Shown here one piece after another: positions 13,451-23,579 of a DNA stretch of 64,000 nt. The stretch's first letter is position 1, and every line of letters starts with the position of its first letter. Under the pieces are notes generated by a model. It made no database searches and was not told where the DNA came from. It saw nothing but the letters and a program-made list of their open reading frames with translations. The translations under genes and the position numbers were made by a program. Origin of the DNA: Dromaius novaehollandiae (Eukaryota > Chordata > Aves > Casuariiformes > Dromaiidae); contig NC_088117.1 of assembly GCF_036370855.1 (NCBI RefSeq), positions 6,200,001 to 6,264,000 on the forward strand. Reading direction: 5' to 3'.

Positions 13451-14196
13451 TTTAAAGGGAAGTGGTGCGACGTGGCTCAAAACCAATCCTGCAGAAAAAA
13501 AAATGGCTTGAAAAGATACTGAGGGTCAGTCTGAAGCTGTAGAATTGAATCCTGAGATGGGATTTTTCAAAGAACATATAGAACATATGGAATATCTAAA
13601 TATTACTGAAGGACCTAATGGGAGCTAAGCACCTAATTCTGTTCCTTCTGGTGCTCTTGAAAACTCCAGTCTAGGATCGAATGTGTTCGCTGGTAATTAG
13701 CAAATACAATGCTATTCCTAACAGGTCCTTGTGTCACAACAAGGTCATCTTTGCACTGGGAGAGACTAAGGCAGAAAGGCTGGAGGCCTCTCTTAAGAAC
13801 TTTAAATGACCCGTACTTCTTGAAGCCAAAATACTTCCTAATCTTTTCCTTCCTAGGTTTCCTTAGACAGGAGATACACAAAAAAAGGTTATTTGGAAAC
13901 TCGTTTTTCCCCTCCAGGGTATTAACACAAGCTTTACAAAGGCTTATAATCCCTTTAGACAACAGCAGCAAGAGCAGCAGCAACTACAAAGCCCTGAGCT
14001 TGGAACTCAATCCCCTGGTGATGGGCTGAACCCTCTGCTGAGGTTGCAAAGGAAAAGAGAAAGGTGTGAAGATATTTACATCAAACACATGGAACAAGAG
14101 GGGATTTTAATCAAACTTTTCTTTTTCATCTGTTCTTTCTTCTCTTGGAATCTGCTTTTTCTTTATCCTGATGAAATTCAGTGCTTGCTTTCTTCC

Positions 14197-14217
14197 TTTT
14201 TTTTTTTTTTTTTTTTT
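14197..14217. repeat. Poly-T tract, 21 bp
   Basis: Uninterrupted T21 preceded by a pyrimidine-rich stretch. Simple repeat; no retroposon body is recognised next to it. Confidence 0.9.
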
Positions 14218-16272
14218 GTAAAAAGGAGGATTTAGAAAAATATCACAACCCCCCCCGAAAACTCTGAGTATTAAAACTCCAGGGCAATGCATCTCAAAAT
14301 CTATAAGACTATAAGAAGATAAGAGACAAAAACCCACAGAAATGTTTCCTCTCTGTGTCTTTGGAAGTTGCAGACGCGTGTATAATACCCCTAAGCCGGG
14401 GTAATCTGCTTGCCTCCTCCTGCCTTTCCTGATGCACGCGGATGTACTTAGCATTAATATTCCTCACACTACAGCAAATGAACACCCAGGAGGCAGCTGA
14501 CTCAATCAGTGCTTGTTTTACTTACTGTGTATCACTGAGAAAAGACCATAAACTAGAGCACGACAGATCTGTAATGCTCATTTCAATATGCTTCCCCTGT
14601 TTGTTCCAGCCCTGATGAACTTTCAAATTCAGCCAAAATAAAAGGAAAAAGAAAAAAGAAATATATTATAACAAACACATTAGCAACGTGCGGTAAATTA
14701 CCACTGGAGATTCCAGTGCCTCATGGTAGAAGCACTGGTGGATAAACACATTTGTTTGCTTCATTTTCCTGCTGCCTTCTCTAGCATATGATTATTCACT
14801 CAACGATGTCACGACTCCCAAGTCTGATGTCATGGCTGTTTCCACAGCAACCAAATTGAATCAAAGACAATTTTGAAACCAGGTAGGCTAGAGTAATAAT
14901 AATTCGAAAGAAAACATTTGTTCATTCTCCCCCATAAAATTGATGGGCTCCTACCACTCGCTGTTCGGAGTTCAGAATTTATTTTAATTATGATGGTGCA
15001 ATCAAAAAACGCAAAGGAGCTAGTTGTTATTTTTGGAAAAGATACAGCTGCAGGGTAATTGAGAGAAAAGACTGAACAGACCATACAGATGAGCTTTTTT
15101 CATATGACCAGAATCACATTCCTCATTGGATGTGGTATGAGATATTGCCCCCCCCACACTTCCCTGATCAATTCTCGCTACAGTTAGTGGAGATCTACTA
15201 GTACAATCAGTGGGTTTGAGGATGAGAGTGTATTGGTTGGATTGCTAATGACTTAGTGGGAGCACAGACATCTCTATCTTAAAAGGAGCCACCTACATTG
15301 TATATACAAAAGTGAGGAGTGATGAATCCTACTTCTCCAGAATTACAAACCAGTTCCTTTATCACAAAGCCAGGCTTCCTATCAGCTCCTCGCATATCCA
15401 CTCACTTTAAACCACAGTTTAACCCATCTTACTGCATCAGGGTCTGCATTGACTTGACCATGAGGTTCCTAGAGAGGCTTTAATTTAATTTGCAGCAGAA
15501 GGAGATCTGAAGAGACAGAAAGGGAGATGATCCTAGGGCAATGGAAAAAAGCTTCAGGAGACAATCTTCCCCTGGGAAGTAGGAGGCCATGAAAGTTCCT
15601 CTGATTCACGGAAACTAGAGATGGGCTGAGGACAGTGAAGCAAGCCATAGACCAGAAAACATCTCTACGGAGATGCAGAAAACTTTTTGTTAATTTAGAG
15701 AGGAGTTTTGAACACTGACATAAATTAAAGACACTAAAATATTTTGGTCAGTGAATTACTTAACAGATACATCGAAAAATTTTGGAGGGAAGCTAGTAAG
15801 TAAAGGACAACTCTTACTGAACAGGTGAGTCAAAAACTGGGTATGTGAGGAGATGATTAGGACAGTATGGCTGTTCAGTGATTGATTTGTATATGAGTTT
15901 TGGGAAGGTACTAGAAGGTTAGTCGATTAAAATACAGTGACAGGAGTTTTGCTGGCAGTGAGGTTCATCTTTGCTTGGGCCCCCGACTCTGAGGTAAGGG
16001 AAGCAGAGTCAGCAGTTTCATGGTCAGCAAGAGCTTCTGTAGATGGTTAGCCCACTCAGGTGCAATCAAATGGGCTTTGCTTGGCTCGCAGGCAGTAGGA
16101 GGGAATTCAGTTCAGCAGCATTTGGAAGGCGTACTTTTCATGCTTTAGTGATTCTCTGCTTACTGCATTCATTAGCTTCAAAGCCAAGGCTAGCCTGTGG
16201 GATCCCTGCCTCCTGCCTTGTGACCTGGATGCGTCTTTGCCCAGCCGCTCTGCTGCGTTGTTTTCTAACAGG

Positions 16273-16303
16273 CTGTTATTAGAGCAGGCTGCTATTATAA
16301 CAG
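16273..16303. repeat. Quasi-palindrome, about 15-bp arms around a single base
   Basis: The left arm CTGTTATTAGAGCAG and the right arm CTGCTATTATAACAG pair at 13 of 15 positions around one central G. With so short a loop it is more likely a DNA cruciform or dimeric protein-binding site, or the scar of quasi-palindrome correction, than an RNA hairpin. Confidence 0.6.
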
Positions 16304-18040
16304 GGACTGGGCGGCAGGAGCCCGCACAGCGCCAAGGTATAATCCGAAGACTGTACGTGTTCTTTACGTCTGATAAACAAACAATGGGTTTGCCTCCTGC
16401 TTTTACCTGCTTTGCGTTCCAATTCTTTCAGGCTCAGAAACATGCAGAAGGGCTGAGCCGTCTCAGCAATATGTAATATGCCTGATTCACAGGAATTTGT
16501 GTCTCAGTATGGGGCACGTCATTCAAACATACCTGCTTCAGAGTTGGTGACATTTCGTTCACACTGAGTTTTCTACATAAAATAAAAACAATCACACGTT
16601 CTGGGGGGCTCAAAACAAGCTCTGTTGTGAGAATGCTGTCTTTCTTCCCTTCAGGTTTTGTTTACACTCCTCAGACTCCTTGACCAGAGAATGCAAACAG
16701 TTATAATGACAATAAGTAACCCAGGTTAATACCTCTCCCATTCATCCTCTAAGAACATACTTAATTTTTTTCAAGGAATTAGAAATGGTGCCTGAAATCT
16801 GGATGGACAGATAGATACATATGCAGACACAACGCATATGAGCCATAAAGCAATTTGCCCTCCATCATGAACCTCAGTTTTAACACTTCTAGCTGGAGAC
16901 AGTTCTGACTTACCATCACGCTGAAGCACGCTCAAGTGCCACATCTAGAAACTCGATCACCTTCTCGTTGCTCCAGTCTCTGAATCCTGAATAAAAGAGA
17001 GAACATGAATGATAGCACCGTAGGATTACTTGCCCTGAGGACTAGGGGTAAGATTGTGTGTGCTAACAGACTCCTGATCACAGGGAGCCTCTCTTCCAGT
17101 CTCAACTCCTGTTTTCATGTCATATTTGGACATCTGAAATGGCAGAATCTCTGCCCACCTACAGATTATGTTTATAATGCAAATATTGGTCTCCTTCCTG
17201 TGGAAGACAGATGGAGATTTACTTAACTTGCTGTTTGCCTCAAATTAAGGAGGCCCAATGCCCTGGCTCAGTCACTGCAGGACCATGGATGGTGTAGAAA
17301 GGTCACTAGTTCAGTCCCAGCTCTCCTTGGCCTGTACAGCGGTGCTTTCACAAAGGTCCAAGACTCATTGCTGTTCCTTGCTGGAGAAGTCCCAAATTAC
17401 TCACAGGAAAGGGCAGGAGGATGGGAGCTGAGCTGCAAGGAGAGGCCTGTGCCAGGAGTGTATCATTCATTCCTCTCCTCGGAGGTTTTGCATTGCCTCT
17501 CCTCAACCTCTCCCCTCACACTCCGGCTGCAGTGTTCGCTAGGATGAGAGCTCTTAACCAGCTACTGCCACTTCAGCGACATCTTCAAGACATTCACAAG
17601 TTAACCTCAGCTCGCCAGATAAATCCCTTTAACTGTGGCCCAACTCCCAAAAGCGCCGAGAATCCTCTCGCCGCTCCAATCCAGAGCCACCATGCTGACT
17701 TTGGTGTCTCACTCCCATCGCGGGATCTGGCGCACCCTTTTCAGCACTTCCATTGCAACGTCGGGGAGAAAGAAATCCAGCTCCCCCAGCCAGATTAGGA
17801 TTCATGGCGCACAAAGCTGGCAGCCCTGCTCATTCGAAGGCCGGGAGTGGGCGTGCGCTTGGCCTGCTTAAAATAGAATTTTTTTTCCGTGTCAGCATCT
17901 CTTGCTCCTCTGTCCCCCGCAACATATTCTGATTACATCCGTGAAGTGTCACCTGCACATCAGGTTTTCCAGCACGGCAGCTGAGTCCCGAGCTCTGAGG
18001 GAGAGCAGGAAGGCTGAGGGAAGGAAAGCAGAGGCTGAGA

Positions 18041-18064
18041 GGGGGAGAAGAGGGGGTGGGGGGT
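18041..18064 (+). promoter_or_regulatory. Potential G-quadruplex tract
   Basis: Three G-runs of five or six separated by short loops (GGGGG AGAAGA GGGGG T GGGGGG), with further GGG runs just upstream, fit the four-tract G-quadruplex pattern on the + strand. Such tracts are common upstream of CpG-island promoters. Folding is inferred from base pattern only. Confidence 0.5.
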
Positions 18065-18193
18065 GCAGTCCCCACAACACCTGCTCACAGGCAGCCCGGG
18101 AGATCTTTTGAAATACGAGTGGCCAAGCAGCTTTAAGACTGAGAGGGGCCAAATGCCCTAAATCCATCCGTCTTGCAGAGGCGGGAGGCCCAT

Positions 18194-18207
18194 ATTTGCA
18201 TTATAAA
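18194..18207 (+). promoter_or_regulatory. POU octamer abutting a TATA box
   Basis: A perfect octamer ATTTGCAT (18,194-18,201) is followed directly by a perfect TATAAA (18,202-18,207), on the same side as the downstream island and candidate first exon. A TATA-driven start would fall near 18,233-18,238, giving a leader of roughly 420 nt to the ATG at 18,658. The octamer is the binding site of POU-domain factors such as Oct-1. Both motifs are short enough to occur by chance, so support comes mainly from their position. Confidence 0.45.
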
Positions 18208-18399
18208 CATCATGGGTAGGTGGGCAGAGTCTCCGCCGTTGCAGATGCCCAGACTCCATCCCGCACAGGGCAGCCGAGGAGGAGGAGCAAGGCAGGCTAA
18301 CTAGAGACCGGCACGCAGGTGTCCTAACGCTGCCTTGTGCTTGTTTAGGATCATTTTTATGTACTTAACTTTTCATTATCGTTCACCAGAAGACGGTGG

Positions 18400-18765
18400 A
18401 AAGGCCGTTTGTAAGGCGGGACGAGGCACGTTTCCACACCGCCTGTCAGGGCTCTGAGGGCACCAACAGGCCCTCACGGCTCCCGCCCACGCGCCGCCCT
18501 TGGCCCGGGGCCGCCATTTCAGCTCGGCCCGGGGCCGCCCGCCCCTAACGGCGCCGCGCTCTGGCTGTGCCGCTGCTCCGCACCCCGACCCGCCTGCCCG
18601 GCCCGACCTCGCGGCGTGCGCCGCGCCGCCTCCTCCCCCGCCCCGCCCCGCTGCCTCATGGCGGCGCTGGGACGGGCCCTGCCCGGCGAGGCCCGGCCCT
18701 GCCGCCCCGCAGACCCCCCCCGCCCTGAGGGAGCCGCCGCCGCCCGGACACCCCCTCCCGAGGTG
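18400..18765. promoter_or_regulatory. CpG island, likely promoter core
   Basis: By hand count there are close to 50 CpGs in about 350 bp, far above the rest of the window. The island contains tandem GC boxes of the CCCCGCCCC type at 18,635-18,651. It also has YY1-like motifs: GCCGCCATTTC at about 18,510-18,520, and ATGGCGGC overlapping the candidate start at 18,658. In vertebrates such unmethylated islands usually mark transcription starts, often bidirectional. It falls off abruptly just after the splice donor at 18,763, as expected when the island ends with exon 1. Confidence 0.85.
18658..18762 (+). CDS. Candidate first coding exon, 35 codons, unknown product
   Basis: ATG at 18,658 has a +4 G. 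The frame stays open for exactly 35 codons to a strong donor, GAG|GTGAGG, at 18,762/18,763, and the intronic reading meets a stop within a few codons. The predicted peptide starts MAALGRALPGEA and is rich in Pro, Ala and Arg, typical of GC-rich island-encoded N-termini. It contains no recognisable domain or signal peptide. The exon would end in phase 0. Partner exons were not identified in the remaining 45 kb to the right, which would mean a long first intron. Alternatively this is the first exon of a non-coding RNA, or the resemblance is accidental. Confidence 0.35.
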
Positions 18766-21700
18766 AGGAGATTTTGTTAAACGCTTCAAATCACCGGCCC
18801 CTGGGATTGGAGCCTCTCTCGTGGTGTATGTGCAGCTCCCCGTACATTAGGTTGTCTTGGCCTCCTAAAAGAGTATTGAATTATGCCTTTAAAAAAAAAA
18901 AAGTCCCCACCTCCCTTTGAATGCCAAAACGTGAAAATTCTGCAGCTTTTGGGGTCCTGATACCGGTGTTCTGCCCAGATGCAAGTTGTTTACCTCAGAA
19001 GCGTTAATGGGTCATATAAAAACACACTTTTTTTTTTCCTTACAAGCATCTCGCTAATGGATGAAGTAATGTAGTGAGGCTATTGTATTTCATTCAATAG
19101 CCTATGTGTAGATTTGTTGTGAAGGATAAAATGTTCCTTCTCCAAACGCTGACAATAGGAGTGCAGCCTGCCGCTGACCTTGTACTCGGTTGCCGTGCAC
19201 GGGAAACGCAGTGAGCCCAGACTATAGGCAGTATTAGCACCGAAGTGTTCAGTTTGAATAGCAGGGATGCGTTTTCTTCCATACCGCGTGTGCCAGTACT
19301 GACCTGTCTATAAGGTACAATTATTCACAGGGTTCGTTCGTAAGGTTTGAGTGGGCGCCTGTGATTTCCAACTGTCCTCAACAAGTGCTTTTTAACAATT
19401 TCTGGGATATATGGGCTTCTAATTGATTCACAGAAAGTGGCTTTGCATGCTCACCCCCCCCACCTCATATATATTTTAAAATGTTTCAAAACTAGAAGCT
19501 GGCGCTACTCTCTTGTGTGTGAGCGTATGTGCTTTCTGCAGCAACTGTGTTGTGAAGTGCATGGGCTGCCTTCTTTCCCCCGAGAAATAGTTGCATTTCT
19601 AAAGAGTTACACTAGGCATTCGCTCAGGCTTTTAGATCCAGCGTTTGCTAACTGAGAGAAGTGAGTTCTGTTGATAACCTGTAACACGTTTTATTTTAAA
19701 AACTTACGAGATGCAAAAAGATTACCTGAACTTATGATAGCGTTATTCCACACTGTCAATATACTAATAATAGATAGCTAATGGAGAGGTTTTCTGGTAT
19801 CAGTAGGATGGGATCCACCTCAATTCATTAACCGTCAGAGAGTTAAATGTCTAGGCTGGCTGTTCAGGCTCTTTCTAAAGTCTAAGCATAATATTACAGA
19901 TTTCAGAGAATGATTATTCCCATACTAACCTAGGTATCCAGCTAGATGGGTTAAGTAATCTGTCTTCTACAGATACTAGTACCTCTCTGGGTACACCTTC
20001 AGGGAATGGTGAGGCTAAACACCTAACTTCTAGTTTGCTAAATGTAGCTCAGAAGACATATAGACTCCAATTAATTAACAAGTTAATGTGTCAATAGTCT
20101 AGATATCAAAGACAGGTGATATATGAGGCATGTCTTTAGTACTTCGTAGAACATGAATGCTTCCTGACTAGACAGCAGTTCTTCTTGTCCTTGTACATTC
20201 TCCTAAAAACTAGAGCCCTCAGTAAGGGGCTGCCTGACAGTTTCAAAGTTTCTGCTTTGTTTTCAATGCAAAACAAAGGAGGTTCCATCCAAAATAAACA
20301 CGGAAGGCTCCAGGCATGATACTGTGGTCAAATTACTACTGATACCAATAATCAGGACTTCCTTTTTGTTCTTATTCATTGGAAATATATTCACAGATAC
20401 TTCATGCTGGGGCATATGACTATCAGATGTAAGTGTAAGGTATGAGCAAAATCAGGCAGAATTTCTCACAAATTGCAATACACAAAGAATTGCAGTACAT
20501 TTTAGTGTGAGAATAAAGTGTCTGTTTGTGAATTTTCCTTGTGTTGTAGCTGCCACCTCCTCATCAAGGCCCATCAAATGATATTGTGTCAGAACTTAGT
20601 CCCTGTTTCCTCTTTCTTTTTCCTAAGTGTCTCTGACTTTCACTTGCATCTCCCTTCCATGAGATTCACTGACTCAAGTGAGGTGATAAAGTTATAGCAA
20701 TAATTGTATGCCTTCAGGCTCTTCTTGGACCCTAGGTAATGTCCAACTATAAGTCATTAATTACAGCACTGGAACCCTGCTGCTATTCTTATGTGTGGGT
20801 TTGCAGGTGATAGTCCTATAAAGATACTTGCTGTCTATTTTCAGACATCGGACTGAGGTGTCAAAGATAAGTGTCAAGAACCTCTAAAGCTCCTTGTGCA
20901 ATCAGTGGAGAAAGACTTGAAAAGGTGGTGGTTCATGTAGGAATTTAACTTAGCCATTCTGAATGTGGAAGTGCTAATCCTCCTTCACTGGCTACAGAAG
21001 GAGTCTAGGAATACTACCTACTTACCTTGGATGCCTGGGATGTCTTGTATTAATCAGTGTGAATAAGAGATGATGCATTAAGACTTTATTAGTATTTGAC
21101 AGCCTTTTGGTCATGGCACAGAGTAGTTCCAAGTGGAGATTTGAGGGTGGGACAGGTGCCAGGCTGACTCTGGATTTGTTCCAGAACATGTCAGCTTGTG
21201 GCTATCCTGCAGCCACCTCTCCATAGATCTCTCTTCCTCCTTTAATTGACAGACACAACTCCAAAAGTAGTAAAACAATGCATCCCTTTTGCTGGAGTTT
21301 ACCTAAGTTCTCTCAAAGTAAACAGTTTCTTTTTTTTGTCATTGCCAACATAAAACCCTTTCTTATTTGGATACCAGCCTACTGCTTTTGTCTCCATTTC
21401 TCCCTGAGCAGCAGAACTCTACTAGGCCTCATGGGAGAGAGTTTCCTCCAAGTCTGTTGCTGTCTGCAATCTCCAGACTCAAAACCCTCTTCTCTTGGAA
21501 CAGTCTCTCTTTGGACCTGTGCTGGAACCTGGCCAGCCTCTACAGCCCCTGTCCAGCTGAGGCCATCCAACAGTCTTCCCTCAACTCATACACAATTTTT
21601 GACAGAGTTCAGGGTAATTCTTTCTGTCCCAACCAGCTGAGTTCTGTGACTTTAGCCTCAGGCCCACAGCAGTCTAAAATTTTCCTGGATAACCTCTTGT

Positions 21701-23127
21701 AAGAGGCTGTCCTTGCTTTGAGTAGGCACTGATAACTGCTTGCTGTGCTCCATCACCTTGATGAGTAACACCACCCTTTCTAACAATTGATAAGCATCAG
21801 GATCTTGTGCTGGCTCCTGTTACTTGTCCTGTGGAAGTTTTCTTCTGTGTAGAACAGGAGGGAGCCTTGGAGGGGCATGATAGGAAAAGCATCCAGAAAA
21901 CCTCCAGAAGTGTGTTTTAGGGGGGTGGTGTTCCTGCAACAAGCACTGTTTGACTGGTGGAAAATATCTTCTTCATTGATAGCAGCTAATGCAAAGCACA
22001 CTGCCTGCAGCTTTTTATTTTAATGTAGACATCTGAAAGTGACTGTATGATGGAGGGAGAAAGAGAAAGGTTATGTGTCTTCGCGGGCCCAAAATGGCAG
22101 TATAATGAATATAAAAGCTATCCTCTCCTCCTCTAATATATTCACTCCCCATTCCACCCTCTTTTCTAGTGACTGTAAACAACATTTGTCATCAGCAATG
22201 GGCTACTTTTCATTATAAAACTGATCTGGAAACTACATTTTTATTTCACGTACATCAGCGGCAATGGGGGAAGAAACAGGCAAGGGGAAAATATATGTCG
22301 CTAGCAGGAGAGGGACCTGGGACAAGTGTTGCTTGTGCAATTCTGGGGATCATTCATAAGTCTGGCCTCCAAGACAGAAGATAGTCTAATGCCTCATTAA
22401 ATCCTACTGAGCCAACGATGATGTATCATACCCTTTCAATCTTCAACTAAGTAATGCAGTAAAAAAAAACTAATTTGCACATGTTTAATGCATTCATTAA
22501 GCTATTAGTCTTTCAACAAGAGATTTAATAGCAAATTAACAGTTTTTATGAAAGAAAAAACAACAACAAAACTCCCCACTTAGTAGAATTACTTTTGTGT
22601 CAGAGCACAATACAGGGTAATGGGCAATTAGGGGTTTCAGAGAGGAGGATGGGAAGATGGGTTTAATTTGTGTTTGGTTTATAATTAGCTGGTGCATGGT
22701 GCTCAGAATGAAATGAAGTGGATCCCCTTGGTGGGTAAGACTGAGTAGGGCAGAAAGCACAGGGGATAATAATGAAGGGGATGATAATGGAGGTAGGAGC
22801 TAAAATAAGTCACAGGTCCATACCTGAAAGCTGTTCTCATGTGTGTCTTCACATGCTCCTGTGAAACTTTCTGGAGGTCGAGCACTGAAGGCTGAGTTTG
22901 TTGTGACATGGCACTGGTGGAGGTCTTGCTGGCATCCGCAGGAGCTCTGCCACCAGCTAGCAGGGCAACCCGCTTTGGAGTACAAGCATTTGCTTACTGG
23001 AACGTTTAGAACTCGGCGAAGTTACAGCCCTTATTTTATGCCTAGCCTCACTTAGGCAAACATGTGCTGTGCAGATGGCTGTCACAGAGGCTATTTTATA
23101 ACTTAAGGTTTGTGTCAGTCGCTTGAA

Positions 23128-23143
23128 GGGGGGGGGGGGGGGG
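23128..23143. repeat. Poly-G run, 16 bp
   Basis: Sixteen consecutive G. One of the longest homopolymer G runs in the window, and able to form G-quadruplex or triplex structures. Length is liable to sequencing error and polymorphism. Confidence 0.9.
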
Positions 23144-23369
23144 AAATCCAGGGAGAGCTTTGAGGGAATGAAGAAGTATAAACTAGAATTGTTATCTGAC
23201 CTCATTGAAAATAAATATAATCCTTTACTTGAAAAAGGAAAGAGGTGGAGTGAGCTGTCTGTCTTTGTTTATTTTAAAATGCTATGCCTAAGTTCCCTAT
23301 TGCTTTGGAAAAGCAGTTGACAGAATACTGAACACCAAATCCACAGGATCCTCGGGATTTCTTTTTTCT

Positions 23370-23387
23370 CCCCCCCCCCCCACCCCC
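23370..23387. repeat. Poly-C run, C12-A-C5
   Basis: Twelve C, one A, then five C. It lies about 230 bp from the G16 run and is complementary to it, so the two form a short inverted repeat of homopolymers. Confidence 0.9.
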
Positions 23388-23558
23388 AAACTTTAGGAAA
23401 AATTCCCCCCTCCATGAGAAATTCTTAAAGGGATCCTAGACTGAGCTTTGATTTTCAGCTGGAGTGAGACAGAGGGAGAGAGAATAGTCTAAAATCAATT
23501 TCTTAAAGGTCTGAGGAATCATAAATATAGTTTGAATCAATATCCTGTGTATGAGAAT

Positions 23559-23579
23559 GTGTGTGTGTGTATGTGTGTC
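23559..23579. repeat. (GT)n microsatellite
   Basis: Alternating TG/GT dinucleotides with one interruption (ATGTGTGT). Ordinary short microsatellite. Confidence 0.9.

Larger units (their letters stand above)
13451..17500. other. Non-coding sequence upstream of the CpG-rich region
   Basis: Contains a T21 tract (14,197-14,217), a C8 run (14,249-14,256), and a quasi-palindrome at 16,273-16,303. Frames such as 13,633-13,983 (-), 14,107-14,454 (-) and 16,043-16,476 (+) have no recognisable products. No transposon is clear. The last kilobase becomes gradually more GC-rich as it approaches the promoter-like region. Confidence 0.6.
17500..18399. promoter_or_regulatory. CpG-rich shoulder upstream of the CpG island
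   Basis: CpG dinucleotides, rare in most of the window, become frequent here, for example in the 17,640-17,860 stretch (GCGCCGAG, TCGCGGG, GGCGTGCGC). Purine-rich DNA occupies 17,994-18,064, and an octamer plus TATAAA lies at 18,194-18,207. Together with the adjoining dense island this forms one promoter-like domain of about 1.3 kb. Open frames here, on both strands, are explained by GC-rich composition and show no family similarity I can recognise. Confidence 0.6.

Noticed and set aside
18376..18789. Long Gly/Ala/Arg-rich frame on the minus strand of the CpG island
   Set aside because: Opens at a TTG rather than ATG and is a composition artefact of stop-poor GC-rich DNA.
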